9,629 nucleotides of DNA from Mycobacterium sp. (GTDB taxonomy: Bacteria; Actinomycetota; Actinomycetes; Mycobacteriales; Mycobacteriaceae): the NCBI GenBank assembly GCA_023264755.1, contig JAHFVB010000144.1, positions 1-9,629 of the forward strand. The letters are read 5' to 3'. The notes under the pieces were generated by a model, which saw only the letters and a program-made list of their open reading frames with translations, was not told the DNA's origin and did not search any database. Positions 1 to 7,678 of the stretch are shown in pieces (position 1 is the stretch's first letter; each line of letters starts with the position of its first letter). The translations under genes and the position numbers were made by a program.

Positions 1-297
1 ACCGACACCGGATTCGGCACCGGGCTGGACGTCCGGCCCAACCCCGGCATCGGCTTCCCGGGCTTCGCCAACTACTTCCCGGTCACCAAGGGCGTGTCGG
101 AACCGCCGAGGATCCGCTACCCAGGGGGACCCGCGCCCGGCCCGCTTCCGCTCTACCCCGGCGCAGCTCCGTACGGGGCACCGGAATTCGCCCCGGACGG
201 CACGCCCTTGTACCCGCCGGCTCCGGGTGAGCCGCCGCCACCTGGCCCGATACCTGCTGCGGATCCGGCCACGGCGCCGAGCGAGGGTCAGCCATGA
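1..297 (+). CDS. mceA: MceA-family protein, C-terminal tail only (5' end outside window)
   Basis: The frame is open from the first base and ends at TGA 295-297, giving 98 codons of a longer protein. The visible part is low-complexity and rich in Pro, Gly, Ala and Tyr (LYPGAAPYGAPEF, PPAPGEPPPPGP), the kind of extended tail that ends several mycobacterial Mce proteins. No MCE domain is visible here; it would lie upstream. The assignment to MceA rests on position: the next five genes are MceB, C, D, E and F in canonical order, and mceB starts inside this stop codon (ATGA, 294-297). MceA would be a membrane-anchored, substrate-binding subunit of the Mce lipid importer. A GTG at 94 is internal and not the start. 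Family and position are well supported; details of function cannot be judged from the tail. Confidence 0.85.
   Translation, partial: TDTGFGTGLDVRPNPGIGFPGFANYFPVTKGVSEPPRIRYPGGPAPGPLPLYPGAAPYGAPEFAPDGTPLYPPAPGEPPPPGPIPAADPATAPSEGQP
283..287 (+). promoter_or_regulatory. Ribosome binding site of mceB
   Basis: GAGGG lies six bases before the ATG at 294, inside the last codons of mceA. It supports the ATG that overlaps the mceA stop. Confidence 0.6.
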
Positions 298-1322
298 GCC
301 GCCGAACTTTGGGTACCGCTACGCGGGTCGCGCTGTTCACCGCGGTCTGCCTGGTCTTCGTGTTCGCTCTGGTCACCGTCTTCGGGCAGTTCCGGTTCGA
401 CTCCCGAATCGGCTACAGCGCGGTATTTACGAACGTCTCCGGCCTCAAGGGCGGCAACTTCGTCCGCATCGCCGGCGTCGAGGTGGGCAAGGTCACGGGC
501 ATGACGCTGCAGAAGGACGGCACCGTCAAGGTGAACTTCGCCGTCGACAAGGGGCTTGGGCTGACCGAGGGCACCAGGGCAGCGGTGCGCTACGAGAATC
601 TCATCGGAGACCGTTACCTATCCCTCGAAGACGGACCAGGCGCGGTGCGCAAACTGCAACCGGGGCAGACGATCCCGCTGAGCCAGACGTCCCCAGCGCT
701 GGACGTCGACGCGCTCATCGGGGGTTTCCGGCCGCTTTTTCGGGCGTTGGACCCCGACCAGGTCAACGCGTTGTCCGGCCAACTGCTGAGGGTCTTTCAG
801 GGCCAAGGCGGCACCATCGCGTCGGTACTCGCCCAAACCTCCGCCCTGACGACCACGCTGGCCGGGCGCGACGAACTCATCGGACAGGTCATCGACAACC
901 TCAACACCGTGCTCGGTACCTTTGCCAAGCGAGACAATCAATTCGCCGAAGGGCTGGACAAGCTCTCGCTACTGGTCCAAGGGCTCTCCGACCGCCGCAC
1001 CGACCTCGCCAACGGCCTGGCTTACGTCAACGCCGCCGCTGGATCGGTCACCGAGCTGCTGACCGAGGCGCGGCAACCGTTGAAGGACACCGTCGTTCAA
1101 ACCGACCGCTTCGCCGGCCAGATTGAAGCCGACCACGCCTACGTCGACGACCTGGTGAAGACGCTGCCCGACGCGTATCAAATCTTGGCCCGACAGGGGC
1201 TCTACGGCGACTACTTCGGCTTCTATCTTTGCGACGCGATCCTCAAGCTCAACGGCAAGGGCGGTCAACCGGTGTTCGTGAAGGTGGCCGGCCAAGATTC
1301 GGGGCGGTGCACACCCAAGTGA
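294..1322 (+). CDS. mceB: MceB, Mce-family lipid-transport protein
   Basis: A 342-residue protein, close to the usual MceB length. A basic N-terminus (MSRR) is followed by one hydrophobic segment at about residues 12-31, an uncleaved anchor or signal. The MCE domain follows at about 37-115 with the hallmark pattern GLKGGNFVRIAGVEVGKV. The rest is the long, helical Mce tail region, ending in a short Cys-containing tail (FYLCDAIL...GRCTPK) typical of MceB. The start is ATG in a four-base ATGA overlap with mceA, supported by GAGGG at 283-287. In mycobacteria, MceA-F subunits assemble outside the cytoplasmic membrane and pass lipids (fatty acids, or sterols depending on the operon) to the YrbE permease. 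The cargo of this copy cannot be told from sequence. It is coupled to mceC by a GTGA overlap. Confidence 0.95.
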   Translation: MSRRTLGTATRVALFTAVCLVFVFALVTVFGQFRFDSRIGYSAVFTNVSGLKGGNFVRIAGVEVGKVTGMTLQKDGTVKVNFAVDKGLGLTEGTRAAVRYENLIGDRYLSLEDGPGAVRKLQPGQTIPLSQTSPALDVDALIGGFRPLFRALDPDQVNALSGQLLRVFQGQGGTIASVLAQTSALTTTLAGRDELIGQVIDNLNTVLGTFAKRDNQFAEGLDKLSLLVQGLSDRRTDLANGLAYVNAAAGSVTELLTEARQPLKDTVVQTDRFAGQIEADHAYVDDLVKTLPDAYQILARQGLYGDYFGFYLCDAILKLNGKGGQPVFVKVAGQDSGRCTPK

Positions 1323-2707
1323 CCAGATTGAAGTTGAAACGACCCGAAGTCAAGCCGCTGGCCGAGCGCAACCGCTTCGTCGTCGGGATGGTCGGCATCG
1401 CGCTGGTGGCCGCAATCGTCGTCGCTGCCTTCTCCTACGACAAGATTCCGTTCATCAAGGGCACCCGAGACTATTCGGCCTTCTTCGCCGAGGCCGGCGG
1501 CATCAAGACCGACAGTGACGTTCGGGTGTCGGGCATGACCGTCGGGCGGGTAACCAGCATTCATCTGGAAGGCACCAAGGTGCGGGTCGAGTTCACCGTC
1601 GACGACGACATCGACCTGGGCGACCGCACCGAGGCGGCGATCAAGACCGAAACCGTCCTTGGCGCAAAGATGCTCGAGTTGACGCCACGCGGCGATGGCA
1701 AGCTCGCCGGCACCATCCCGCTCGAGCGCACGAAGTCGCCCTATGAGCTATCCGATGCACTCGGTGACCTGACCACGACCATAAGTGGACTCGACACCAC
1801 CCAATTGTCCTCGTCACTGTCCACGTTGGCGCAGACCTTTGCCGAGACCCCACCCGAGCTCAAGCTCGCGCTGGACGGGGTGGCGCAGTTTTCGAACACC
1901 CTCAACGCGCGCGACGCTCGGCTGCGCAACCTGTTGGCCAACGCCAATCAGGTCACCGGGGTGTTGGCCAAACGTAGCGACCAAATCGCCACCTTGGTGT
2001 TGAACACCAATGCGCTGCTACGGGAACTGCTTTCGCAACGCGCTTCGATCGACGCCTTGATGAACAACCTGACGGCGGTATCGCATCAGCTCTCCGGCCT
2101 GGTGGCCGACAACCGCACGGCCCTGCGACCCGCACTCGACAAGCTCAACGGCGTGCTCGGGATACTGGACCATCGCAAGCAGGAACTGCAGACGACACTG
2201 GGGCTGCTGCGGCGCTACGCCATGTCGTTCGGCGAGGTGCTGGGCGCAGGACCCTTCTTCAAGGCGTCCGTGGTCAACCTCGTTCCCGGCCAGTTCAGCC
2301 AACCGTTCATCGACGCGGCGTTCTCCGATCTGGGCCTGGACCCCAACGTGCTGCTGCCGTCGCAACTCGTCGACCCGCCGACGGGCCAACCAGGCACGCC
2401 CCCACTCCCGATGCCCTATCCCAGAACGGGCCAGGGTGGCCCGCCGAATCTGACTTTGCCCGAAGCGATCACGGGAAATCCTGGCGATCAGGGTTGCGGG
2501 CCACCCGGGGTGCCGCTGCCGGGACCGACCGGTTGTTACCCCTACCGCGAGCCGCTGGCCGCGCCGCCTCCTGGTGGGCCGCCGCCCGGGCCGCCGGCGG
2601 ACGTCAAACCGGAGCAGAAGGAACCCCCGATCTACGTACCGGCGCCTGGTGAGGTGCCGCCCGTCGTGCCGTTTCCCGTGGCCCCGCCTGGAGAGGGTGG
2701 ACAGTGA
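1319..2707 (+). CDS. mceC: MceC, Mce-family lipid-transport protein with proline-rich tail
   Basis: 462 residues from the GTG at 1319, which overlaps the mceB stop (GTGA, 1319-1322). The frame runs open back to at least 1229, but that upstream part lies inside mceB and would put about 30 non-hydrophobic residues before the anchor, so GTG 1319 is preferred; only a weak purine stretch (1301-1307) precedes it. A basic N-terminus (TRLKLKRPEVK) leads to one membrane segment at about 20-38, then the MCE domain at about 47-125 (GGIKTDSDVRVSGMTVGRV). A helical region is followed by a Pro/Gly-rich tail of about 118 residues (from about 345) holding two Cys residues (QGCGPPG, PTGCYPYRE). Such tails occur in several MceC proteins and may span the periplasm or cell-wall layer. 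It would be a structural subunit of the Mce importer. Confidence 0.95.
   Translation: MTRLKLKRPEVKPLAERNRFVVGMVGIALVAAIVVAAFSYDKIPFIKGTRDYSAFFAEAGGIKTDSDVRVSGMTVGRVTSIHLEGTKVRVEFTVDDDIDLGDRTEAAIKTETVLGAKMLELTPRGDGKLAGTIPLERTKSPYELSDALGDLTTTISGLDTTQLSSSLSTLAQTFAETPPELKLALDGVAQFSNTLNARDARLRNLLANANQVTGVLAKRSDQIATLVLNTNALLRELLSQRASIDALMNNLTAVSHQLSGLVADNRTALRPALDKLNGVLGILDHRKQELQTTLGLLRRYAMSFGEVLGAGPFFKASVVNLVPGQFSQPFIDAAFSDLGLDPNVLLPSQLVDPPTGQPGTPPLPMPYPRTGQGGPPNLTLPEAITGNPGDQGCGPPGVPLPGPTGCYPYREPLAAPPPGGPPPGPPADVKPEQKEPPIYVPAPGEVPPVVPFPVAPPGEGGQ
2691..2697 (+). promoter_or_regulatory. Ribosome binding site of mceD
   Basis: GAGAGGG ends six bases before GTG 2704 and lies within the last codons of mceC. 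It supports the GTG start that overlaps the mceC stop. Confidence 0.65.
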
Positions 2708-4008
2708 CGATCTTCTCCAACCGCCGACTGTTGCGCATCGTGGCGGCCGTGACGCTGGCCGTTACGCTCGTCGTCGGTATCACCGTGGTCGCCACACCGT
2801 GGTGGAAGGGCTTCTCGCGCAACGTCTACACCGCGTACTTTCCCAACACCAACGGTCTCTACACCGGCGACGAGGTTCGCATCCTGGGTGTCGCGGTGGG
2901 CACCGTCGAGCAGATCGAACCGCAGCGAAATGCCACGAAGGTGACCTTCTCGGTCGACTCGCAATACCCGATTCCGGCTGACGCCAAGGCGGCGATCCTA
3001 TCGCCGACGCTGGTCAGCGCGCGGGCCATCCAACTCGTTCCGGCCTATGACGGCGGTCCGAAACTGGCTGCGGGCGGCACTATTCCGGAGGAGCGTACCG
3101 CCGTCCCCGTCGAATGGGACGACTTCCGTGCGCAGCTGGAGAAGCTCACCGAGTCGCTGCAGCCGACCACCCCGGGCGGACCCAGTGCGGTTGGCGAGTT
3201 CGTCACCACCGCGGCGGCCAATCTGCGCGGCAATGGCGACACCGCGCACGACACGATAGTCAAGCTCTCGCAAGCCGTTTCGGCGCTCGGCGACCACAGC
3301 ACGGACATCTTCGGGACCGTGAAGAACCTCCAGTTGCTGGTATCGGCGCTGTCGTCCAGCAGTGAGCTGCTCGCTTCGTTCAACACCAATCTGGCCGACG
3401 TCAGCACGGTGCTGTCGAACTCGCCCAACGAAGTCGCCAACGCCACCAAGGGCCTGGACGGCGCCGTGAACGACCTACGCGGGTTCCTGGCCGACAACCG
3501 CGAGGGCCTCGGAACCACCGTCGACCGGCTCACTGCCGTTACGACGGCGCTGAACGACAGCCGGGCCGACGTCAAGCAGGTGCTCCACATCACGCCGACG
3601 GTGTTTCAGAACTTCACCAACATCTACCAGCCGGCACAGAGTGCGATCACCGGGATCCTGGCTCCGGTCAACTTCGCCAGCACGGTCCAATTCATCTGCA
3701 GCGCAATCCAGTCCGCGGCCCGCGAGGGCTACGATCAGTCTTCGAAGCTTTGCGTTCAGTATCTGGCGCCGATCATCAAGAATCGCCAGTACAACTACTT
3801 CCCCATCGGGGGCAACCCGTTCGTCGGTGCGTCCGCGCGGCCCAACGAGCTCACCTATAGCGAGGACCGACTGAATCCGCACCTGCCGCCCGCGGGCGCG
3901 CCGCCGGCTGCCCAGGCACCGATCGTCACGTCGACCGACCCCAACGACGGCCTCGCGGGAATGATGCTGCCTGCCGAAATGCCGCCGGCGCCAGGGGGTA
4001 CGCCGTGA
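2704..4008 (+). CDS. mceD: MceD, Mce-family lipid-transport protein
   Basis: 434 residues from GTG 2704, which overlaps the mceC stop by four bases (GTGA) and has GAGAGGG at 2691-2697. A basic N-terminus (NRRLLR) and a hydrophobic anchor at about 9-31 are followed by WWKGFSRNVYTAYFPNT and an MCE domain at about 38-115 (GLYTGDEVRILGVAVGTV). The long helical region contains repeated heptad-like Ser/Leu/Asn-rich stretches. Near the C-terminus there are two Cys residues in a pattern familiar from MceD proteins (FICSAIQSAAREGY...LCVQYLAPI), then a short Pro/Ala-rich tail. It acts as an extracytoplasmic subunit of the Mce complex. The length is within the range of MceD homologues. It is coupled to mceE by another GTGA overlap at 4005-4008. 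Confidence 0.95.
   Translation: MTIFSNRRLLRIVAAVTLAVTLVVGITVVATPWWKGFSRNVYTAYFPNTNGLYTGDEVRILGVAVGTVEQIEPQRNATKVTFSVDSQYPIPADAKAAILSPTLVSARAIQLVPAYDGGPKLAAGGTIPEERTAVPVEWDDFRAQLEKLTESLQPTTPGGPSAVGEFVTTAAANLRGNGDTAHDTIVKLSQAVSALGDHSTDIFGTVKNLQLLVSALSSSSELLASFNTNLADVSTVLSNSPNEVANATKGLDGAVNDLRGFLADNREGLGTTVDRLTAVTTALNDSRADVKQVLHITPTVFQNFTNIYQPAQSAITGILAPVNFASTVQFICSAIQSAAREGYDQSSKLCVQYLAPIIKNRQYNYFPIGGNPFVGASARPNELTYSEDRLNPHLPPAGAPPAAQAPIVTSTDPNDGLAGMMLPAEMPPAPGGTP
3993..3998 (+). promoter_or_regulatory. Ribosome binding site of mceE
   Basis: AGGGGG sits six bases before GTG 4005, inside the end of mceD. It supports the start that gives a normal lipoprotein signal peptide. Confidence 0.6.
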
Positions 4009-5126
4009 GGCGTGCGCTGCTCGTGATGCTCGGCGTGGCATGCCTGCTGGTGATTTCGGGATGCCAGTGGCGCGGCCTCAACTCGTTGAGTCTGCCGGGC
4101 ACCGCAGGTGGTGGCGATGGGTCGTACACGATTCAAGCCCAGTTGCCCGACGTCGTGGTGATCCAACAGAACACCCGCGTGCGCGTCGCCGACGTGAACG
4201 TCGGCAACGTCACGAAGATCGAGGTTCAGGGCTGGCACGCGCTGGTCACCATGCGCATCGATGCCAACGTCCGCTTGCCCGCAAACGCCACCGCCAAAGT
4301 CGGGCAGACCAGCCTGCTGGGCTCCATGCACATCGAACTGGCGCCCCCGACCAACGAGCCGCCGGAAGGCGAACTCAAGGACGGCTCGGTGATCCCGCTG
4401 TCCTCGGCGAGTACGTATCCGACCACCGAGCAGACCTTGGCGTCGGTGTCGATTCTGCTCAACGGTGGTGGGCTGGGACAGTTGCAGGAGATCAACAAGG
4501 CATTCGCGACGGCGTTGGCCGGCCGCGAAGCCGACATGCGGAGTCTGCTGACCCAGCTGGACACGTTCACCGCTGAGTTGAACGACCAGACCGACGACAT
4601 CATCACCGCGACCGAACGACTGAATTCGTTGGCCGGGCAGGTCGCGGCCAACGATCAGAAGGTCGACCGGGCGCTCACCACGATTCCGCAAGCGCTGGCG
4701 GTGCTTTCGGACTCCCGAGCCAAACTGGCGGATGCGATCGACGCGGTTGGCAAGTTCAGCGCCATCGCCACGTCGACCGTCGATCAGACCAAGGAATCGT
4801 TGGTTAACAATTTGCGCAGCATAGCGCCGGTGTTCCGGGAGCTCGCCAACGCCGGCCCCGCGCTCACCAGAGGGCTCGACTTCCTCTCGACGTATCCATG
4901 GGTGAAGAGCACCATCGCCAATTGGTTCCGCGGTGACTTCGCCAACATCACGCTGGTGATCGACCTGACCTTGAGTCGGCTCGACAGCGGGCTGTTCACC
5001 GGGACCAGGTGGGAGGGCGACCTCACCAAACTCGAACTGCAATGGGGCCGCACCATCGGACAGATGCCCAGCCCCTACACCGCGGGCAACCCGCTGATCG
5101 CCCCCTACCACTGGGAGTCCTACTGA
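4005..5126 (+). CDS. mceE: MceE, Mce-family lipoprotein (LprK-like)
   Basis: 373 residues from GTG 4005. The N-terminus is a lipoprotein signal peptide: MRR, a hydrophobic core at about 4-16, then a lipobox VISGC with the acylated Cys at residue 20. The mature protein would be tethered by lipid, unlike the other subunits, which keep a membrane helix; this is the defining feature of MceE/LprK. The MCE domain is at about 40-115 (VVIQQNTRVRVADVNVGNV), with the remainder helical. The lipobox position fixes the start firmly, because a later start would lose the basic n-region. It overlaps mceD by four bases and mceF by one (TGATG, 5124-5128). Its role is as an extracytoplasmic subunit of the Mce lipid importer. 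Confidence 0.96.
   Translation: MRRALLVMLGVACLLVISGCQWRGLNSLSLPGTAGGGDGSYTIQAQLPDVVVIQQNTRVRVADVNVGNVTKIEVQGWHALVTMRIDANVRLPANATAKVGQTSLLGSMHIELAPPTNEPPEGELKDGSVIPLSSASTYPTTEQTLASVSILLNGGGLGQLQEINKAFATALAGREADMRSLLTQLDTFTAELNDQTDDIITATERLNSLAGQVAANDQKVDRALTTIPQALAVLSDSRAKLADAIDAVGKFSAIATSTVDQTKESLVNNLRSIAPVFRELANAGPALTRGLDFLSTYPWVKSTIANWFRGDFANITLVIDLTLSRLDSGLFTGTRWEGDLTKLELQWGRTIGQMPSPYTAGNPLIAPYHWESY
5113..5117 (+). promoter_or_regulatory. Ribosome binding site deciding the mceF start
   Basis: GGGAG lies eight bases before ATG 5126. Together with the TGATG overlap it selects this ATG over the in-frame starts back to 5009, which lie inside mceE. Confidence 0.6.
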
Positions 5127-6580
5127 TGCTGCGACTATCCCGCACCGTGTGGAACCAGCTGGCGGTCCTGGCGGCGATCACGCTGGTCGCCGTCAGCGTC
5201 ATGGCATTCGGATTCATCCACGTGCCTGCGCTGCTCGGCATCGGGCGTTACACGGTCACCGTCGACCTACCCGCGACTGGCGGACTGTATCCCACGTCGG
5301 TAGTCACCTACCGCGGCACCGAGATTGGTCGGGTCAAGTCGGTCGACGTCACCCGCGACGGGGTTCAGGCGGTGCTGACCCTGGACTCGAACGTCAAGGT
5401 GCCGGCCGACGTCACCGCGGCCGTCCACAGCCGGTCCGCCGTCGGGGAGCAGTTCATCGAACTCACGCCCAAACGGGATGCCGGTGCCCGGCTGCTCGCC
5501 GATGGATCCGTGATACCCGTTGGGAGCGTGCGAGTTCCGACCGACATCGCCAACCTGCTCGACCAGACCAATACGGCGCTGAAGGCCATCCCGCCCGACG
5601 ACCTGAAGACCGTCGTCGACGAGGCGTCCAAGGCGGTCAGTGGGTTGGGTCCAGAGCTCTCGCGCATCGTGGACGGCTCGACGGCGCTGGCGATCCAGGC
5701 GGGCCAGACCAAGGGTTCGTTCACCACCTTGATCGACCAGTTCCCGGGGGTGGCGAATTCCCAAGTGCAAACCTCGGATTCGATTGCAACGTGGGCACAC
5801 CACGTCGCATCGATAACCGGCCAGGTGGCCGCGCAAGATCCGGCCCTGGCCGACCTGCTCGTCCAGGGCGGTCCGGCGTTGAACCAGGGCAGGGCGCTGT
5901 TCGACCGCGTCGCACCCGCGCTGCCGGTGTTGTTGACCAACATGGTGAGCCTCGGTCAGATCGCGGTGACCTATCGCTCGGACATCGAGCAGCTGTTGGT
6001 GCTCTTCCCGCAGGGCACCGCCGTGATGTCTGCGATCGCGTTGCCGAACGCCGACACCAGACAGGCGTACAAGGGCATCTACCTCGACTTCAACCTCAAC
6101 CTCAATTTGCCGCCGCCATGCAACACCGGATTCCTTCCCGTACAACAACAACGGGCCCCTTCGGACACCGACGCGCCCGACCGGACCAAGGGCGAGTTGT
6201 ACTGCCGCGTGCCGCAGGATTCCCCGCTGAACGTCCGCGGCGTGCGCAACATTCCGTGCGAGAACAACCCAACCAAGCGGGCGCCGACGGTCGAGCTGTG
6301 CGAGAGCGACGATCAGTACGTCCCGCTCAACGACGGCAACAACTGGAAGGGTGACGCCAACGCGACGTCGACCGGCCAGTCGGTTCCGCAGTTCCCACCG
6401 GGCGTTCTGCCGCCAGCCGCGCGACCGCCCGAGCCGCCCAAGGCGCCGGTCGCGTTCACCCCCTATGACCCAACCACCGGCGACTACGTGGGTCCCGACG
6501 GGCGGCGCTACACCCAGCGCAACCTCGCGCACCCGGACGACAAGACCTGGCAGTCGGTGCTCTTCCCGCCCGGAGGGTAG
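5126..6580 (+). CDS. mceF: MceF, Mce-family lipid-transport protein
   Basis: 484 residues from ATG 5126, sharing one base with the mceE stop. A basic N-terminus (MLRLSR) is followed by a hydrophobic anchor at about 12-30, then the MCE domain at about 40-115 (GLYPTSVVTYRGTEIGRV). After the helical region comes the MceF C-terminal part: a Cys-containing section (PPPCNTGF, LYCRVPQ, NIPCENN, VELCESD; four Cys, which could form disulfides outside the membrane), a Pro-rich linker, and the end segment FTPYDPTTGDYVGPDGRRY that recurs in MceF proteins. It is the last gene of the canonical mce set; a stem (6566-6593) spans its stop codon. No mce-associated (Mas) genes follow immediately, in contrast to some M. 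tuberculosis mce operons. The next genes are SRPBCC proteins 76 bases downstream. Confidence 0.95.
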   Translation: MLRLSRTVWNQLAVLAAITLVAVSVMAFGFIHVPALLGIGRYTVTVDLPATGGLYPTSVVTYRGTEIGRVKSVDVTRDGVQAVLTLDSNVKVPADVTAAVHSRSAVGEQFIELTPKRDAGARLLADGSVIPVGSVRVPTDIANLLDQTNTALKAIPPDDLKTVVDEASKAVSGLGPELSRIVDGSTALAIQAGQTKGSFTTLIDQFPGVANSQVQTSDSIATWAHHVASITGQVAAQDPALADLLVQGGPALNQGRALFDRVAPALPVLLTNMVSLGQIAVTYRSDIEQLLVLFPQGTAVMSAIALPNADTRQAYKGIYLDFNLNLNLPPPCNTGFLPVQQQRAPSDTDAPDRTKGELYCRVPQDSPLNVRGVRNIPCENNPTKRAPTVELCESDDQYVPLNDGNNWKGDANATSTGQSVPQFPPGVLPPAARPPEPPKAPVAFTPYDPTTGDYVGPDGRRYTQRNLAHPDDKTWQSVLFPPGG

Positions 6581-6593
6581 CGCCATTGGGCGG
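6566..6593 (+). terminator. Weak candidate hairpin across the mceF stop
   Basis: CCGCCC (6566-6571) and GGGCGG (6588-6593) are perfectly complementary, with a 16-base loop containing the mceF stop. There is no T-run, so this could be chance in high-GC DNA. If real it would separate the mce transcript from the SRPBCC genes. Confidence 0.25.
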
Positions 6594-6644
6594 CATTCGG
6601 CGCGGCAGATCGCGAGTAATCGCCGCAACGAGCGCCACAATCGG

Positions 6645-6650
6645 TACGGT
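6645..6650 (+). promoter_or_regulatory. Candidate -10 box for leaderless transcription of the first SRPBCC gene
   Basis: TACGGT fits the mycobacterial TANNNT -10 pattern and ends six bases before ATG 6657. Position +1 would therefore fall on or next to the A of the start codon. No convincing -35 is seen, which is common in mycobacteria. The absence of a Shine-Dalgarno sequence before the ATG agrees with a leaderless mRNA. Confidence 0.5.
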
Positions 6651-6656
6651 CGCGGC

Positions 6657-7103
6657 ATGGCAACCAGTGATTCGCGGGAAGTGGTCATCGAAGCGACGCC
6701 GGGGGAGATCCTGGACGTCATCGCCGACGTCGAGTCGACCCCGACGTGGTCCCCGCAGTACCAGAAGTCGGAGATCTTGGAGCGTTACCCGGACGGTCGG
6801 CCCAAGCAGGCCAAGATGACGGTGAAGGCAGCCGGGATCACCGACGAGCAGGTCATTGAGTACACCTGGACCGACGACAGCGTGACGTGGACCCTGCTGT
6901 CTTCGGGTTCGATGAAGGCGCAGGACGCGGGGTACACGTTGACCGCCGACGGGGACAAGACCAGGGTCCGCTTCGACATGAAGATCGACTTGAACGTGCC
7001 GCTGCCCGGATTCATCGTCAAGCGTACGGTTAAGGGCGGTATGGAGACCGCCACCGACGGACTGCGCAAGCAGGTCTTGAAGGTCAAGAAGGGCGGCAAC
7101 TGA
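6657..7103 (+). CDS. SRPBCC (polyketide cyclase/dehydrase-like) family protein, paralogue 1
   Basis: 148 residues. The pattern resembles the small mycobacterial cyclase/dehydrase group of the START/Bet v1 superfamily: an N-terminal strand (SREVVIEATPGEILDVIADVE), a PxWSPQ turn, then ITDEQVIEYTW, GYTLTADGDKTRVRFDMKI, a PLPGF motif, and a long C-terminal helix ending in Lys-rich residues. This fold makes a deep hydrophobic cavity that usually binds lipid or aromatic ligands; no catalytic residue can be named. There is no signal peptide, so it should be cytosolic. The frame is open back to 6351 inside mceF, but ATG 6657 matches the N-termini of the two paralogues downstream and follows a -10 box. 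By hand, ungapped, it is about 58% identical to the next protein and about 43% to the third. Confidence 0.88.
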   Translation: MATSDSREVVIEATPGEILDVIADVESTPTWSPQYQKSEILERYPDGRPKQAKMTVKAAGITDEQVIEYTWTDDSVTWTLLSSGSMKAQDAGYTLTADGDKTRVRFDMKIDLNVPLPGFIVKRTVKGGMETATDGLRKQVLKVKKGGN

Positions 7104-7109
7104 CCCCTC

Positions 7110-7550
7110 GTGGCCATCACCGAATCCCGCGAGGTGGTCATCGAGGCCACCCCGGACGAGATCTTGGACGTGCTCTTCGACGTCGAGACGTTGCCCGAAT
7201 GGTCGTCGGCTCACCAGGAGATCGAGGTGCTCGAGCGCGACGCGGAGGGGCACCCGAAGCGCACCCGTCAGGTCGTGAAGGTCGTCGGGGTCGCCGACGA
7301 GCAGGTGTTGGAACACACCCGCTACGCCGACGGCATCGGCTGGACGCTGGTCAGCGCCAAGCAGCAGCGCGCACAGCAGGCCCGCTACACGTTGACGCCG
7401 CAGGGCGACCACACCCGTGTCCGGTTCGAGCTCACCGTCGACCTGGTGGCCCCCTTGCCGGGCTTCTTGGTGAAGCGGGGTGCCAAGGGCCTGCTGGACA
7501 CCGCGACCGACGGGCTGCGCAAACGGGTGCTGAAGGTCAAGCACGGTTGA
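7110..7550 (+). CDS. SRPBCC family protein, paralogue 2
   Basis: 146 residues from GTG 7110. It aligns without gaps to its upstream neighbour (about 58% identity by hand), sharing SREVVIEATP, the PLPGF motif and a nearly identical C-terminal helix (TATDGLRK.VLKVK). The same cavity-forming START/Bet v1-like fold is expected, and it should be cytosolic with unknown ligand. It begins six bases after the previous stop and in the same reading frame, so the pair differ from a two-domain fusion by one TGA and the codons CCC CTC. No well-spaced Shine-Dalgarno is present (GAAGGG ends 16 bases upstream), so translation probably depends on coupling to the first gene. This is clearly a tandem duplication. 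Start confidence is good because MAITESREVV lines up with MATSDSREVV. Confidence 0.87.
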   Translation: MAITESREVVIEATPDEILDVLFDVETLPEWSSAHQEIEVLERDAEGHPKRTRQVVKVVGVADEQVLEHTRYADGIGWTLVSAKQQRAQQARYTLTPQGDHTRVRFELTVDLVAPLPGFLVKRGAKGLLDTATDGLRKRVLKVKHG

Positions 7551-7625
7551 CGAATGCGGCAGTCTCGGACCCGGACGGCATGCGGCTCCGCAGCTGGACG
7601 AGGCGGCATGAGAACTCGTGACTCG

Positions 7626-7641
7626 GGTTAGCTGAGTAACC
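7626..7641. promoter_or_regulatory. Small inverted repeat upstream of the third SRPBCC promoter
   Basis: GGTTA (7626-7630) and TAACC (7637-7641) flank six bases, about 25 bases upstream of the -10 box at 7666. It could be an operator half-site pair or chance; there is no T-run to suggest a terminator. Confidence 0.2.
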
Positions 7642-7665
7642 GGCTGCCAGAGGCCCGTACGTGGC

Positions 7666-7671
7666 TATCAT
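7666..7671 (+). promoter_or_regulatory. Candidate -10 box for leaderless transcription of the third SRPBCC gene
   Basis: TATCAT is a good TANNNT -10 box ending seven bases before ATG 7679, so transcription would begin at or one base before the start codon. It sits in a 128-base gap after the second paralogue, which suggests that the third gene has its own promoter. An in-frame GTG at 7661 would overlap this box and is less likely to be the start. Confidence 0.6.
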
Positions 7672-7678
7672 TTGCCAC

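Noticed and set aside
227..1126. 299-codon + strand open frame rich in Arg overlapping mceB
   Set aside because: It is a shadow frame of mceB: Arg/Pro/His-rich, no domain, whereas mceB has an anchor and an MCE domain.
3855..5111. 418-codon - strand open frame opposite mceD/mceE
   Set aside because: High-GC antisense shadow with no recognisable fold; the + strand encodes a lipoprotein signal and MCE domain.
5267..6721. 484-codon - strand open frame opposite mceF
   Set aside because: Antisense shadow of mceF, Arg/Val-rich without motifs; it runs across the mceF end and the next promoter region.
6456..7544. 362-codon - strand open frame opposite two SRPBCC genes, with internal repeats
   Set aside because: Its internal repetition only mirrors the two duplicated SRPBCC genes on the other strand.
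7581..7592. TGCGGCTCCGCA near-palindrome as a terminator after the second SRPBCC gene
   Set aside because: Only a 4-5 bp stem with a tiny loop and no T-run; expected by chance at this GC content.
7554..7631. 25-codon ORF in the gap between the second and third SRPBCC genes
   Set aside because: No ribosome site, no recognisable sequence, and it lies in a promoter-containing spacer.
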